From Embleya hyalina (GTDB lineage Bacteria; Actinomycetota; Actinomycetes; Streptomycetales; Streptomycetaceae), in NCBI RefSeq assembly GCF_003967355.1, contig NZ_BIFH01000015.1, positions 590,649-654,648 of the forward strand: a DNA stretch of 64,000 bases, in the 5' to 3' direction. Below, piece by piece: positions 37,789-46,384 of this stretch. The translations under genes were made by a program, and so were the position numbers. The notes under the pieces were generated by a model, which saw nothing but the letters and a program-made list of their open reading frames with translations, ran no database searches and was not told the DNA's origin. Position 1 is the first letter of the stretch, and every line of letters begins with the position of its first letter.

Positions 37789-38715
37789 ATGGATCACCGC
37801 ATAGACCCCGAATTGCTCGCGGTCCTCCCGTACCTGCCGACCGTGGACATCGCCGAGCCGGCGGCGTTTCGGGCGGCGCAGCGGGCTCGGACCCAGCCTC
37901 CGCAGCGTCCGGACGGGCTTCTGGTCGAGGATCGGGTGGTGGCCGGGGGTGTGCCGGTGCGGATCTATACGCCGACGGCCGCGGTGGAGGCGGCCGGGGC
38001 GGGTGGGGCGCTCGGGGTGCTGGTGTGGTTCCACGGCGGCGGGTTCGTGTTCGGGGACATGGACAGTACGGATGGCAGTTGTGTGGCGACCGCCCTCGAA
38101 GTGGGCTGCGTCGTGGTGAATGTGGAGTATCGGCTTGCGCCCGAGAATCCCTTTCCGGCGGGCTTCGACGATGCGTGGGCGGCGCTTCGGTGGGTGGCGG
38201 AGCATGCGTCGTCGATCGGGGCGGATGCGGGGCGGATCGCGGTCGGCGGGGTGAGCGCGGGTGGCGGGTTGGCCGCGGCTTTGGCGCTGCGGGCGCGGGA
38301 CGAGGGTGGGCCGGCGCTGGTGTACCAGGTGTTGGACACGGCGGTTTTGGATGATCGGCTGGACACTCCCTCGATGCGGGAGTTCGATGCGACGCCGTTG
38401 TGGAGTCGTCCGCAGGCGGAGTTGAGTTGGCGGTACTACCTGGCGGGTGCGGAGGCGAACGCCTACGCGGCGCCGGCGCGGGCCGAGGATGTGGCGAACC
38501 TGGCGCCCGCGTACATCACGGCGAACGAGTTCGATCCGCTGCGCGATGAGGCGATCGAGTATGCGGTGAGGTTGATCCGGGCAGGTGTTCCGGTCGAGTT
38601 GCACCACCGGCCGGGGACGTTTCACGGCTCCAACGCGATTCCGTCGGCGGAGGTCTCGCGGCGGGCGCTCGAGGACATTCGGCGGGCCCTGCGGGCGGCT
38701 TTTCGGGTCGGGTGA
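37789..38715 (+). CDS. alpha/beta hydrolase, hormone-sensitive-lipase family
   Basis: 308 residues. The oxyanion-hole motif FHGGGFVFGD, the YRLAPENPFPAG segment and the nucleophile elbow GGVSAGGG (Ser in G-x-S-x-G) are all present. The catalytic Asp is probably in ANEFDPLRDE and the His in GTFHGSNAI. These are features of the HSL/bacterial esterase family IV. It is cytoplasmic (no signal) and hydrolyses short-chain esters. It stands just to the right of the tRNA-Gly accretion zone. Confidence 0.85.
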   Translation: MDHRIDPELLAVLPYLPTVDIAEPAAFRAAQRARTQPPQRPDGLLVEDRVVAGGVPVRIYTPTAAVEAAGAGGALGVLVWFHGGGFVFGDMDSTDGSCVATALEVGCVVVNVEYRLAPENPFPAGFDDAWAALRWVAEHASSIGADAGRIAVGGVSAGGGLAAALALRARDEGGPALVYQVLDTAVLDDRLDTPSMREFDATPLWSRPQAELSWRYYLAGAEANAYAAPARAEDVANLAPAYITANEFDPLRDEAIEYAVRLIRAGVPVELHHRPGTFHGSNAIPSAEVSRRALEDIRRALRAAFRVG

Positions 38716-39201
38716 GTCCGGGCCTGGCGGAGTGGGCGGTACGAAGGACGGGCGGCGCACGGCGGGCGGCGGGCAGTTGGTGCCTGGGCGTGGGTGCCGG
38801 GTATTTGGGGTGGGCGCCAGGTCCCCGGGGCGGGCATCGGTTGACGGCGTCGGTTGACGGCGTTGGTTGTGGGTCCCGGATGCGGCGGGTGCCGGCGGTT
38901 GGATGCCTGGGTCGAGTGCCTGGGTCGGACCTTGGCCGGCGGGACAGGCATCGGGTTACGGAGTCCGGGCTCAGGACACGGGCTCAGGACACGGGCTCAG
39001 GACATGGGCTCAGGACATGGGCACGGGCACGGGCGCGGGACATGGGCACGGGCACGGGACATGGGCACGGGGCCGAGGCACGGGTTGGGAGTCGCGGCCG
39101 GGGGTGTGGGCGAACGGCGGCGTGTCGGTGGGGCTTTGGGGCTGTGGGGACCGTTCGTCCTACGCTGGGGGCGTTCGGGACGGGCTCTGGAGGGTGTCGT
39201 T
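38716..39201. other. gene-free gap with minisatellite
   Basis: About 490 bp between the hydrolase and the thiamine-binding-type gene. Apart from the repeat at 38967-39085 I see G-rich sequence and no supported gene. Open frames here are compositional. Confidence 0.6.
38967..39085. repeat. 13-bp minisatellite grading into ACGGGC repeats
   Basis: GGGCTCAGGACAC/T is repeated four times at an exact 13-bp period (38967, 38980, 38993, 39006). Longer units built of GGGCACGGGCACGGGACAT follow. Copy number probably varies between strains. Confidence 0.85.
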
Positions 39202-39492
39202 GTGATCGTTGCGTTTTCGGTGTCGCCGTTGGGTGTTGGTGAGGATGTCGGGGAGGCGGTGGCGGCTGCGGTGCGGGTGGTGCGGGCCAGCGGGCTGCCG
39301 AATCGCACCGACGCCATGTTCACCTCGATCGAGGGCGAGTGGGACGAGGTGATGGCCGTGGTCAAGGAGGCCGTCGAGGCGGTCAAGGCACACTCGAACC
39401 GGGTGAGTCTGGTGCTCAAGGCGGACATCCGCGAGGGGGTCGTCGACGGGCTGACGGCCAAGGTCGAGACGATCGAGCGCTATCTGGCGTAG
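39202..39492 (+). CDS. thiamine-binding-type small protein (MTH1187/YkoF-like)
   Basis: 96 residues from GTG, with GGAGGG 11 bases upstream. The sequence [40 protein letters not shown] and [10 protein letters not shown] matches the ferredoxin-like MTH1187/YqgV family, which binds thiamine or similar ligands as a tetramer. Family identity is good; the ligand is inferred. Confidence 0.8.
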   Translation: MIVAFSVSPLGVGEDVGEAVAAAVRVVRASGLPNRTDAMFTSIEGEWDEVMAVVKEAVEAVKAHSNRVSLVLKADIREGVVDGLTAKVETIERYLA

Positions 39493-39889
39493 GCGGGCCG
39501 GTCCGGATCGGCCGGTTGGTCGGCACTCGGGTGGTCGGGCGATTGGGTCCCGGGCGCTCAGGTAGTCGGCCTCGGGGATCGGCCGAGGGTCGCGCGTTCA
39601 GGCGGCGGTCGGCGCACTCGGGTATCCGGACGACAGGCAGCCGGGCCTTGGGAGGCGGGCGGGCGAGGGGTTGCCCGGTCACGTAGGCGGGTGGGCCCGG
39701 GGTTGGTGGTTCGCGTAGGCGGGCCGGCGGGCCGGCTATTCGGGTCGGTCGCGATATCGGTGGAGGACTGTGGGGCGGTTCGCCGGGGCGAGGTCCTGTC
39801 GGAATGAGTGGGGCGGGCTCGGGGCCGGGCTTTGGTCCCGCAGGCCGAGTCGGGTCGAACGGTCGGAGCGGTCCGTCGAGTGGCAGGGT
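39493..39889. other. gene-free stretch
   Basis: Nearly 400 bp of G/C-rich DNA with no start or codon pattern that I trust. I see no repeat or hairpin of note. Confidence 0.5.
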
Positions 39890-40260
39890 GTGGGCCGGTC
39901 GTGTGTGCCGGCGGGTTCCGTCGCGGGTCCGTTGTCCCAGGTGAGGCAGAAGTGCCCTGAGGGCAGTTCGAGGGGCGTGCCGCGTCGGCCCGGAACGGGT
40001 TGCCCGACTCCGGGCTCGCGGCCGGTGCGTCGAACAGTTCGGCCGGGGCGGTCGCCCACTTGGTGGGGTCGATGACCCTCGATCCGATGCCCCACTCGTC
40101 TGCGGGTGACCTGCTTCGAGCGCCGCGACTCATCGGCACCGGCGGGCGACCGCGGGGCCGCGTGGTCGATCGGACGGTGCGGGGCGAGCCGTGACACGAA
40201 GCGGTCCCACGCCGCCCCGAACGCGGTGTCGGCTTTGTCGATCACGCCGAGATCCTTCAC
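39890..40260 (-). pseudogene. degraded gene of unknown family
   Basis: The minus strand shows protein-like sequence in alternating frames. From GTG at 40260: MKDLGVIDKADTAFGAAWDR. A second frame with strong third-position GC reads DEWGIGSRVIDPTKWATAPA at about 40120-40060. The first frame then returns as LELPSGHFCLTWDNG near 39960. At least two frameshifts are needed to join them. I do not recognise the intact protein. Confidence 0.4.
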
Positions 40261-40425
40261 CGCGGCACCGACGCGGCCCGGCGGCCTTGGTGACGATCCG
40301 GAGGGGGCCGATCTCGGGTAGTCCGGGCGGGATTTTCGGGCTTGGAGGTGGTGCGCGAGAGGCGATGTAACGTTTCCGTTGGATCGGGCCATTCCCCTGG
40401 TGACGTCGACGAACGGGGGACATCG

Positions 40426-40941
40426 ATGGCCGGCGGAAGCGATGCGGACTTCCGAGAGTTCGCCGCCACGCACAGCCGCAGGTTGTTCCGTACCGCGTGT
40501 CTGCTCACCTCCGGTGACTGGCACGGTGCCGAGGACCTGCTTCAGGAGACACTCGGCAAGCTCTATCCCAAGTGGCGCAGGATCGGCCGGATGGAGTGGC
40601 CGTTCGCGTACGCGCACACCACGTTGGTCCGCACCTACCTCGAACAACAGCGCCGCAAGAGTTCCGGCGAGCGCGCCACGGACAACGTGCCGGAGCGTGC
40701 GGCCCGCCCGACGGGCGATCCCGAGTTGCGGCTCACCCTGCTCGACGGCCTGGCCGAGTTGGCTCCGGGGGATCGGGCGGTGCTGGTGCTGCGCTATTGG
40801 GAGGACCGCTCGGTGGAGCAGGTCGCCGAGATGTTGCATCTGTCGGCGGGAGCGGTACGGGTTCGCTCCCATCGGGCGCTTGATCGGCTGCGCGCGGTGC
40901 TGGGCGATCAGTTGCCGGGCCTCGCCCTCGACCGCAGCTGA
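40426..40941 (+). CDS. RNA polymerase sigma factor, SigE-type ECF subfamily
   Basis: 171 residues. Region 2 is at about 10-75 (FREFAATHSRRLFRTACLLT, DLLQETLGKLYPKW) and region 4 at about 110-165 (LAPGDRAVLVLRYWEDRSVE, then LHLSAGAVRVRSHRALDRL). This is the short actinobacterial ECF group typed as SigE family. ATG follows GGGGGA. The downstream gene encodes a single-pass membrane protein that probably acts as its anti-sigma factor. Confidence 0.88.
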   Translation: MAGGSDADFREFAATHSRRLFRTACLLTSGDWHGAEDLLQETLGKLYPKWRRIGRMEWPFAYAHTTLVRTYLEQQRRKSSGERATDNVPERAARPTGDPELRLTLLDGLAELAPGDRAVLVLRYWEDRSVEQVAEMLHLSAGAVRVRSHRALDRLRAVLGDQLPGLALDRS

Positions 40942-41100
40942 GTCTCCGTCGGTACCGGTGAGCACCGATGGCACCGAAGGCATACATGGACGCGCATCGG
41001 CGTGCACGGGCGTGCGTGGCTCCGCGCCAGCCGCCGGGCCCGCGTTCCGCTCACCCCTTACTGCTTCCGCATTCCTATCGAAAGGACCGGTGATCTCACC

Positions 41101-42450
41101 GTGCCCGCTGCCGGCTTTGGTACCAGCTCCCGGGATCCGGGACCGCACGGCCAGTACCACGACCCCGACTTCGAGCAGGCGCTGCCGGGTGCGCTGAATG
41201 CCGTGGTCGATACCTTCCCGGCGTACGACCCCGAGGTGATCCCGCGCGGCGTCGCACGCGGCAAGCGGATCCGGCGGGTACGGCGCATCCGGATCGGGGC
41301 CGCCGCGTGTGCGATGGCCGTCACCGTGGTGGGCGTCGGGGTCGTCCTCGATCGGGCGATGGAGACCGACGCGTCGGCGGCCTCGCGGCGCACGCTGCCG
41401 GACGGCGAGGGGCCCTCGGCCTGGCCGGTGACGGGAAATCAGATGATCGCCGCCCTGGAGAGCCTGCTGCCCGCCAAGGGCAAGGTCAGCGAGGTCTCCG
41501 GCGGCGGGTCGCAACTCACGCCCCAGGATCCGCCGTTGATCGGTCGCAATCCGTTCGCGCAGCTCGTCTACACCGATTCGGGCGGCTCGTCCGGGATCCG
41601 GGTGATGCTCGCCCGCCCGGCGCCCGACAGCCCGGAGAGCCGAATCGCGGACTGCGGTGCCGTCGACGAACGTAGGCCCTACGACGAGTGCACGACCCAC
41701 CGGCAACCCGACGGATCGAAACTGAGCGTGGCCAAGACCGTCAAAGGCATGTCGGGCGCGCCCGGGCAACGGCACTGGCGAGTGATCCTGGACCGACCCG
41801 ACGGCGGCCGGGTCTCGGTCGACGCCTTCAGCGGCGGGGCGCGGGACCAGTGGACCGGTGATAACCCGAACGGCGTCGGCGTCGGCCTGGATCCACGATT
41901 GACGGTCGACCAGCTGACCCGGATCGCGACGGACGCCCGCTGGATACGCGGGATCGACGCCCTACCGACACCGGATCGACGGGTGCTCGGCGTCCTGCAA
42001 AGCGTGCTTCCCGCCGGTACCGACATCACGGCCAAGGGCGAATCGGCGCACGGTGCGACAGTCGTGCTCCGGGACGGAAAGGGGCTGACGAACCTTTCCG
42101 CGAGCGTCCGGATGACCGCCGGGCCCCTGGAGTCCTGTGCGGGAATCGCCGATTGTCGCACCAGGACCCTGCCCGACGGCTCCACGACCTTCGCCGCCCG
42201 ACAGCCCGTGGGCAATGCCGCGCCGGAGTTCGTCCAGTGGCGGGTCGCGATACGCCATCCGGACGGGCGAACGGTCCTGCTCAACGCCGGGAACAACGCC
42301 CGCCCGGAGTCGGTCGTGATCAACCACGACGACTATCCGGGGATCGTGATGGAAGCGAACCTCAGGCAGCCGAAGACATCGCGCACCGAACCGGGGCTGA
42401 CTCTCGACCAGTTGGAGGCGATCGCCGCCGATCCGCGCTGGACGCGGTGA
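41101..42450 (+). CDS. single-pass membrane protein, probable anti-sigma partner
   Basis: 449 residues from GTG. The cytoplasmic N-terminus (~60 residues) includes DPDFEQALPGALNAVVDTFP. Basic RVRRIRI leads into one transmembrane helix (GAAACAMAVTVVGVGVVL). The extracellular part has two similar halves: AALESLLPAKGKVSEVSG (about residue 115) and VLQSVLPAGTDITAKGES (about 300), each followed by a Cys pair (DCGAVDERRPYDECT; CAGIADCRT) and a LTVDQLTRIATDARW-type helix. Membrane proteins of this plan follow SigE-type sigma genes in actinomycetes. No zinc-binding anti-sigma motif is seen, so the role is inferred from position. Confidence 0.7.
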   Translation: MPAAGFGTSSRDPGPHGQYHDPDFEQALPGALNAVVDTFPAYDPEVIPRGVARGKRIRRVRRIRIGAAACAMAVTVVGVGVVLDRAMETDASAASRRTLPDGEGPSAWPVTGNQMIAALESLLPAKGKVSEVSGGGSQLTPQDPPLIGRNPFAQLVYTDSGGSSGIRVMLARPAPDSPESRIADCGAVDERRPYDECTTHRQPDGSKLSVAKTVKGMSGAPGQRHWRVILDRPDGGRVSVDAFSGGARDQWTGDNPNGVGVGLDPRLTVDQLTRIATDARWIRGIDALPTPDRRVLGVLQSVLPAGTDITAKGESAHGATVVLRDGKGLTNLSASVRMTAGPLESCAGIADCRTRTLPDGSTTFAARQPVGNAAPEFVQWRVAIRHPDGRTVLLNAGNNARPESVVINHDDYPGIVMEANLRQPKTSRTEPGLTLDQLEAIAADPRWTR

Positions 42451-42470
42451 GATCCACGTAGAGGGCGCGC

Positions 42471-42504
42471 GGCGCGTACGGCCGGCGGGGGCCGGCGTAC
42501 GCGC
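42471..42504 (+). terminator. hairpin after the sigma factor operon
   Basis: GGCGCGTACGGCCGGC pairs with GCCGGCGTACGCGCC with one bulge, 20 bp after the stop of the membrane-protein gene. No U-tract. Confidence 0.6.
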
Positions 42505-42520
42505 CGCGTCGGGGCCGGGC

Positions 42521-42542
42521 CGGACCGGACCGGACCGGACCG
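42521..42542. repeat. CGGAC microsatellite
   Basis: Four tandem CGGAC units plus a partial unit, following the hairpin. Confidence 0.8.
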
Positions 42543-42709
42543 GCCGTGTACTCGCGCTCACGCCCACGCCGCCATCCACCGGGCGGACCCTCCGAAGTGC
42601 GTGAAACCCGCTGTACGGCAAGGAACTTCGTCGCGGAAGCGTTTGTGCCGGTGGGACCGTCGATGCGGTTTCCGGTTGTGCGGACACGGCGCCCTTCTAG
42701 GACCCACTA

Positions 42710-42741
42710 GGCCGGCCGCCCCTTCGGGGCGGCGGCCGGCC
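42710..42741. terminator. hairpin with UUCG tetraloop
   Basis: GGCCGGCCGCCCC-TTCG-GGGCGGCGGCCGGCC: a very stable stem closed by a TTCG tetraloop, between the sigma factor operon and the HTH gene. It is isolated from both neighbours (about 180-260 bp) and may end a short transcript. Confidence 0.65.
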
Positions 42742-42922
42742 CTGGGTGCAAAACCGCCCAGGAAAACGTCACTCGGGTGGGTGATTGACGGCAACTGCCA
42801 CAGCACTGTGTGCTGTTCCGTGTCCGAAGCGTGAGTGATTCAGAACGTAAGTCGGCCCCCGTCGGTGCAGCGAACACCGATGCGAGGGCCTGACCATTCA
42901 ACGAGAGGAAAGCCCCCCTCGC

Positions 42923-43717
42923 ATGGCTAATTCCCAGCGTACTGATGTCCCCGTCTCTGTCGAGAACCCCGCCGCCGCCGTGTTGGCCCAATTCGGCGGC
43001 CTCTCCGGATGGGCGTTCGAAGCCGCCATCCGGTACGAGGCCGCGCCTCCCGGCACCCCGATCTCCATCGAGACCATCCGCGAACTCCTCGGCGTGGGAA
43101 CCCACATCGCCCGCCGCGTGCTCCAGGAGCTCACCGACGCCGGCATCGCGGTGGCCAAGCGCTTAAGGGACTCGGCGACCGGGCGCCTGCTCGGTCGTCT
43201 CACGGAGTGGTCCGGGCCGCGCGCGGTCCGGGGCGCTCCCGAGGCAGGTTCACCGTCCGCGCCGAAGACCCCGCCGACGGCCGGGCCGGAGCCGGATCCC
43301 GCCGTACGCGCCCTCGAACTGCTCCGCTCGCTGGCCGACGTGGACGAACGATTGGCGTTCAAGGAACGGGAGTTGCTGACCCTCGTGCCGTTCGTACAGG
43401 CCCGCTTCACGGCCGGCGCCACGGACGACGAGGTCTTCCGGGAGTTGACCGACGACCTGCCGCCGCCGAGCCGCGAGCTCAAGACCGGCCTGCTGCACTT
43501 CCGCCTCACCCGTACCCCGCCACCGCCGACGGCTCCCGTGATCCCGGCCCAGTCGCGCCGCCCGCGCCTGGTCGAGTGCGCCGACTGCGGGCGCCCCGGG
43601 CCCGACCTCGTCCCCGGCGATCTGTGCCGCCACTGCCGCAGCGGTACCGCGCCCGTTCCGCTCGACGGCTTCGCCCGCGCGAAACGGCTGATGCAACTCG
43701 CCGACCTGCCGCTGTGA
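42923..43717 (+). CDS. winged-helix protein with C-terminal zinc-ribbon
   Basis: 264 residues. A winged-helix-like region spans about 15-95 (FEAAIRYEAAPPGTPISIET, GVGTHIARRVLQELTDAGIA, RRL-type wing). A Pro-rich linker and a helical segment follow (LELLRSLADVDERLAFKERE). Near the C-terminus a CADCGRPG...LCRHC zinc ribbon is seen. Similar Streptomyces proteins are annotated only as HTH proteins, some in plasmid or replication contexts. GAGAGGAAAG precedes the ATG. Confidence 0.65.
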   Translation: MANSQRTDVPVSVENPAAAVLAQFGGLSGWAFEAAIRYEAAPPGTPISIETIRELLGVGTHIARRVLQELTDAGIAVAKRLRDSATGRLLGRLTEWSGPRAVRGAPEAGSPSAPKTPPTAGPEPDPAVRALELLRSLADVDERLAFKERELLTLVPFVQARFTAGATDDEVFRELTDDLPPPSRELKTGLLHFRLTRTPPPPTAPVIPAQSRRPRLVECADCGRPGPDLVPGDLCRHCRSGTAPVPLDGFARAKRLMQLADLPL

Positions 43718-43787
43718 CCGTCGAGGAAGGAGCCATCCGAGGGAGTGGGGGTTGTCCCGGGTATTCTGGATGGGTAGCGTCCAGCAT

Positions 43788-44267
43788 ATGCAGATGAGCG
43801 AAGGCGTGGAGTGGGCGCTGCACAGCTGCCTGAACCTGGCGTGGGCCGAATCCGGTACGGCGGTGACGGCCACGAAGCTGGCCGCGTTCTACGGTCTGCC
43901 CGCCGCGTACCTGAACAAGCAGCTCCAGGCCCTCGCCCGCGCCGGCATCGTCGCCTCGACCTCCGGCCCGCGCGGCGGATTCCGGCTGGCCAAGGCCCTG
44001 AAGGACATCACCCTGATGGACGTCGTCGTCGCCATCGAGGGCCCCGACGCGGCCTTCCGCTGCCAACAAATCCTGCGCAGCGGCCCCGACGCCGACCCGA
44101 CGGTCGACTACCGCACCGCGTGCGTCGTCTCGCAGGCGATGTCCCGCGCCGACCTGGCCTGGCGTCGCGAACTCGCCGCGCAGACGCTCGCCGACATCAG
44201 GGCGACGGTGGAGTCCCGCTCCCCCGACACCCCGGAGCTGACCCGGAACCGGCTGGCCGCGAAGTAG
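43788..44267 (+). CDS. Rrf2-family regulator, RsrR-like [2Fe-2S] redox sensor
   Basis: 159 residues from ATG at 43788. The winged helix covers 1-80 (GVEWALHSCLNLAWAESG, LAAFYGLPAAYLNKQLQALA, GPRGGFRLAKAL). The unusual RsrR cluster ligands of Streptomyces venezuelae (Glu8, His12, Cys90, Cys110) have equivalents here at Glu8, His12, Cys92 and Cys112, so a redox-responsive [2Fe-2S] cluster is likely. RsrR responds to redox state and controls many genes by binding as a dimer. The 3' end overlaps the convergent LysR gene by 71 bp. Confidence 0.85.
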   Translation: MQMSEGVEWALHSCLNLAWAESGTAVTATKLAAFYGLPAAYLNKQLQALARAGIVASTSGPRGGFRLAKALKDITLMDVVVAIEGPDAAFRCQQILRSGPDADPTVDYRTACVVSQAMSRADLAWRRELAAQTLADIRATVESRSPDTPELTRNRLAAK

Positions 44268-45237
44268 CCCCGCGCCGCCGGACGAGATCGCGCACGACGG
44301 CGAGGAAGTTGTCCCGCACCCGCGTGACCCGCGCCGGATCCCAGACCGCCCCGATCCGCCAGGAGACCGCGGCTGAGACCACATCCGAGACCGCCCCCGA
44401 AGCCGCGGCCGAGACCGCCCCCGAAGCACCATCCGAAACCCCGCCCGCCCCACCCCCGTCCCCGATCGCCGTCACCACAACCGTCGAAGACGCGATATCG
44501 GCCGCCCCCGCCGGCACCAGCGCCACCCCCACCCCCGCCGCGACCAGCGCCAACACGGTCTGGAGATCGGACGCCTCCTGAACCGGCTCCGGCCGAGCGT
44601 CGAACTCCCGCTCGAACAGCTCGATCTGCCGAACCAGCCCCGGCCCCTTCGCCCGGGTGAGCCGCACCACCGGACGCCCCCGCAACCACGCGGCGACCCC
44701 CATCGGATCCGTCGGCGGCGGATCCGCGTCCCGGGGCGCCGCGACCGCGAGCGTGTCGGTCAGCACCACCAACCGGGCCAGGTCGTCCGGCGCCGGCAGC
44801 CGTACGAAGCCGACGTCGAGGTCGCCCCCGCGGACCGCCTCGATCTGACTCGCGGAGGACATGTCCTCCAACGAGATCTCCACCCCCGGAAAGCGCCGGC
44901 GGAAGGCCGCCACGGCCTGCGGCGCGAGATCGATCCCGGACAGCCCGAACCCGACCGCCAGACTGCCCGCCTCCCCGCGCCGGAACTGCCCGGCCCGCCG
45001 GGTCAACTGGTCGGCCCGACGCACCAGTTCGCGCGCCTCCGGCAGCAGCGTGGCGCCCAGCCGGGTCGGCTCGGCGCCGTGCCGCCCTCGGGTGAACAGG
45101 GCGCCGCCGACCTCCGCCTCCAGTGTCCGGATCTGCTTGCTCAACGCGGGCTGGGTGATCGACAACCCCCGCGCCGCCACCCCGAAGGCGCCACAGTCGG
45201 CCACCGCGACCAACGCGCGCAGCAGCCGGATGTCCAT
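44197..45237 (-). CDS. LysR-family transcriptional regulator
   Basis: 346 residues. The N-terminal LysR HTH is clear (RLLRALVAVADCGAFGVAA, LSITQPALSKQIRTLEAEVG). A periplasmic-binding-like effector domain follows (LAVGFGLSGIDLAPQAVAAF, VVVLTDTLAV-like strands, LVAAGVGVALVPAG). An insertion of GASGAVSAAASGAVSDVVSA near residues 265-290 comes from tandem DNA repeats and is not family-typical. It is divergent from the nitrilase gene, its probable target. The long C-terminus overlaps the Rrf2 gene. Confidence 0.85.
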   Translation of the reverse strand: MDIRLLRALVAVADCGAFGVAARGLSITQPALSKQIRTLEAEVGGALFTRGRHGAEPTRLGATLLPEARELVRRADQLTRRAGQFRRGEAGSLAVGFGLSGIDLAPQAVAAFRRRFPGVEISLEDMSSASQIEAVRGGDLDVGFVRLPAPDDLARLVVLTDTLAVAAPRDADPPPTDPMGVAAWLRGRPVVRLTRAKGPGLVRQIELFEREFDARPEPVQEASDLQTVLALVAAGVGVALVPAGAADIASSTVVVTAIGDGGGAGGVSDGASGAVSAAASGAVSDVVSAAVSWRIGAVWDPARVTRVRDNFLAVVRDLVRRRGATSRPAGSGSAPGCRGSGTPPSP

Positions 45238-45371
45238 GGCGGGAGTCTAGGCGGCCATCCATTCCGCCCGGTTATCGAAGCACCCCGAAGTTTCATTGGA
45301 CCGGAATGCCGAGGTACGGCTGTGATGGGAGTCGGGACGACCATCAGCCACCCCACGGACAGGAGTCGTCG

Positions 45372-46370
45372 ATGTCGACGGAGCACCTGCGCTGCGCGTC
45401 GGTACAGTTCGAGCCGCGCCCGGACGACAAGGCGTACAACCTGGCCCGCGTCGAGCACTTCACCCGCCGCGCCGCCGCCGACGGGGTACACCTCGTCGTG
45501 GTCCCCGAGATGTCCCTCCTGGGCTACTGGCACCTGCGCCGGCACCCCGTCGAGCGGCTGCGCGAACTCGCCGAGCCGGTCACCGGCCCGTCCGTCACCC
45601 ATGTGAGCGAGTTGGCCGTCGCGCTGGGCGTGGCCGGTGGCCTGGGCTTCCTGGAGCGGGACGAGGTCGACGGGCGGTTGTTCAACTCGTACGCGGTCTG
45701 CCTCCCCGACGGCCGGGTGCACTGCCACCGCAAGCTGCACGCGTTCGAGCACGAGGCCGTCTCCAGCGGCGACCAGTACACCGTCTTCGACACCCCGTGG
45801 GGCATCCGGGTCGGCATCCTCGTCTGCTGGGACAACAACCTCGTCGAGAACGTGCGGGCCACCGCCCTGCTCGGCGCCTCGATCCTGGTGGCACCACACC
45901 AGACCGGCGGTACCGACTCGCGCAGTCCGCACGGGATGCGGCCGATCCCGCCGGCCGTGTGGGAGAACCGCCACCGGGACCCGGCCGCCGTCGAGGCCGC
46001 GTTTCGCGGCGACAGCGGCCGGGGGTGGTTGCTGCGCTGGCTGCCCTCGCGGGCCCACGACAACGGCCTGGCCCTGATCTTCAGCAACGGGGTGGGGCGC
46101 GACGACGACGAGGTCCGCACCGGCAACGCGATGATCCTCGACCCGTACGGCCGCATCCTCGCCGAGACCTGGGCCGCGGCGGACACGATGGTCACCGCGG
46201 ACGTCGACCTGTCGCTGATCCCGCTGTCCACCGGCCGCCGCTGGCTCAAGGGCCGCCGCCCCGACCTGTACGGCGTCCTCACCCACCACTTCGGCGACGA
46301 ACGCGACGCCAGGACCGCCCGCTTCTCGCCGGACCCGGCGGCGGTGGCCCCCACGGTGCTCCCGGACTGA
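45372..46370 (+). CDS. carbon-nitrogen hydrolase (nitrilase superfamily)
   Basis: 332 residues with the Glu-Lys-Cys triad: Glu in VVVPEMSLLG, Lys in HRKLHAFE and Cys in ILVCWDNNLVENVRA. The sequence hydrolyses nitriles, amides or carbamoyl compounds; its particular branch (NLVENVRA, then HQTGGTDSRSPHGMR) resembles uncharacterised actinobacterial amidohydrolases. No signal peptide. It is divergent from a LysR gene with a 134-bp shared promoter region and an AGGAG before the start. Confidence 0.85.
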   Translation: MSTEHLRCASVQFEPRPDDKAYNLARVEHFTRRAAADGVHLVVVPEMSLLGYWHLRRHPVERLRELAEPVTGPSVTHVSELAVALGVAGGLGFLERDEVDGRLFNSYAVCLPDGRVHCHRKLHAFEHEAVSSGDQYTVFDTPWGIRVGILVCWDNNLVENVRATALLGASILVAPHQTGGTDSRSPHGMRPIPPAVWENRHRDPAAVEAAFRGDSGRGWLLRWLPSRAHDNGLALIFSNGVGRDDDEVRTGNAMILDPYGRILAETWAAADTMVTADVDLSLIPLSTGRRWLKGRRPDLYGVLTHHFGDERDARTARFSPDPAAVAPTVLPD

Positions 46371-46384
46371 AATCCGCAGCCGGC

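Noticed and set aside
39736..41775. 679-codon open frame on the minus strand opposite the sigma factor and its partner
   Set aside because: The + strand carries recognisable sigma region 2 and 4 motifs. The minus frame is a GC-skew shadow, apart from the decayed segment at 39890-40260.
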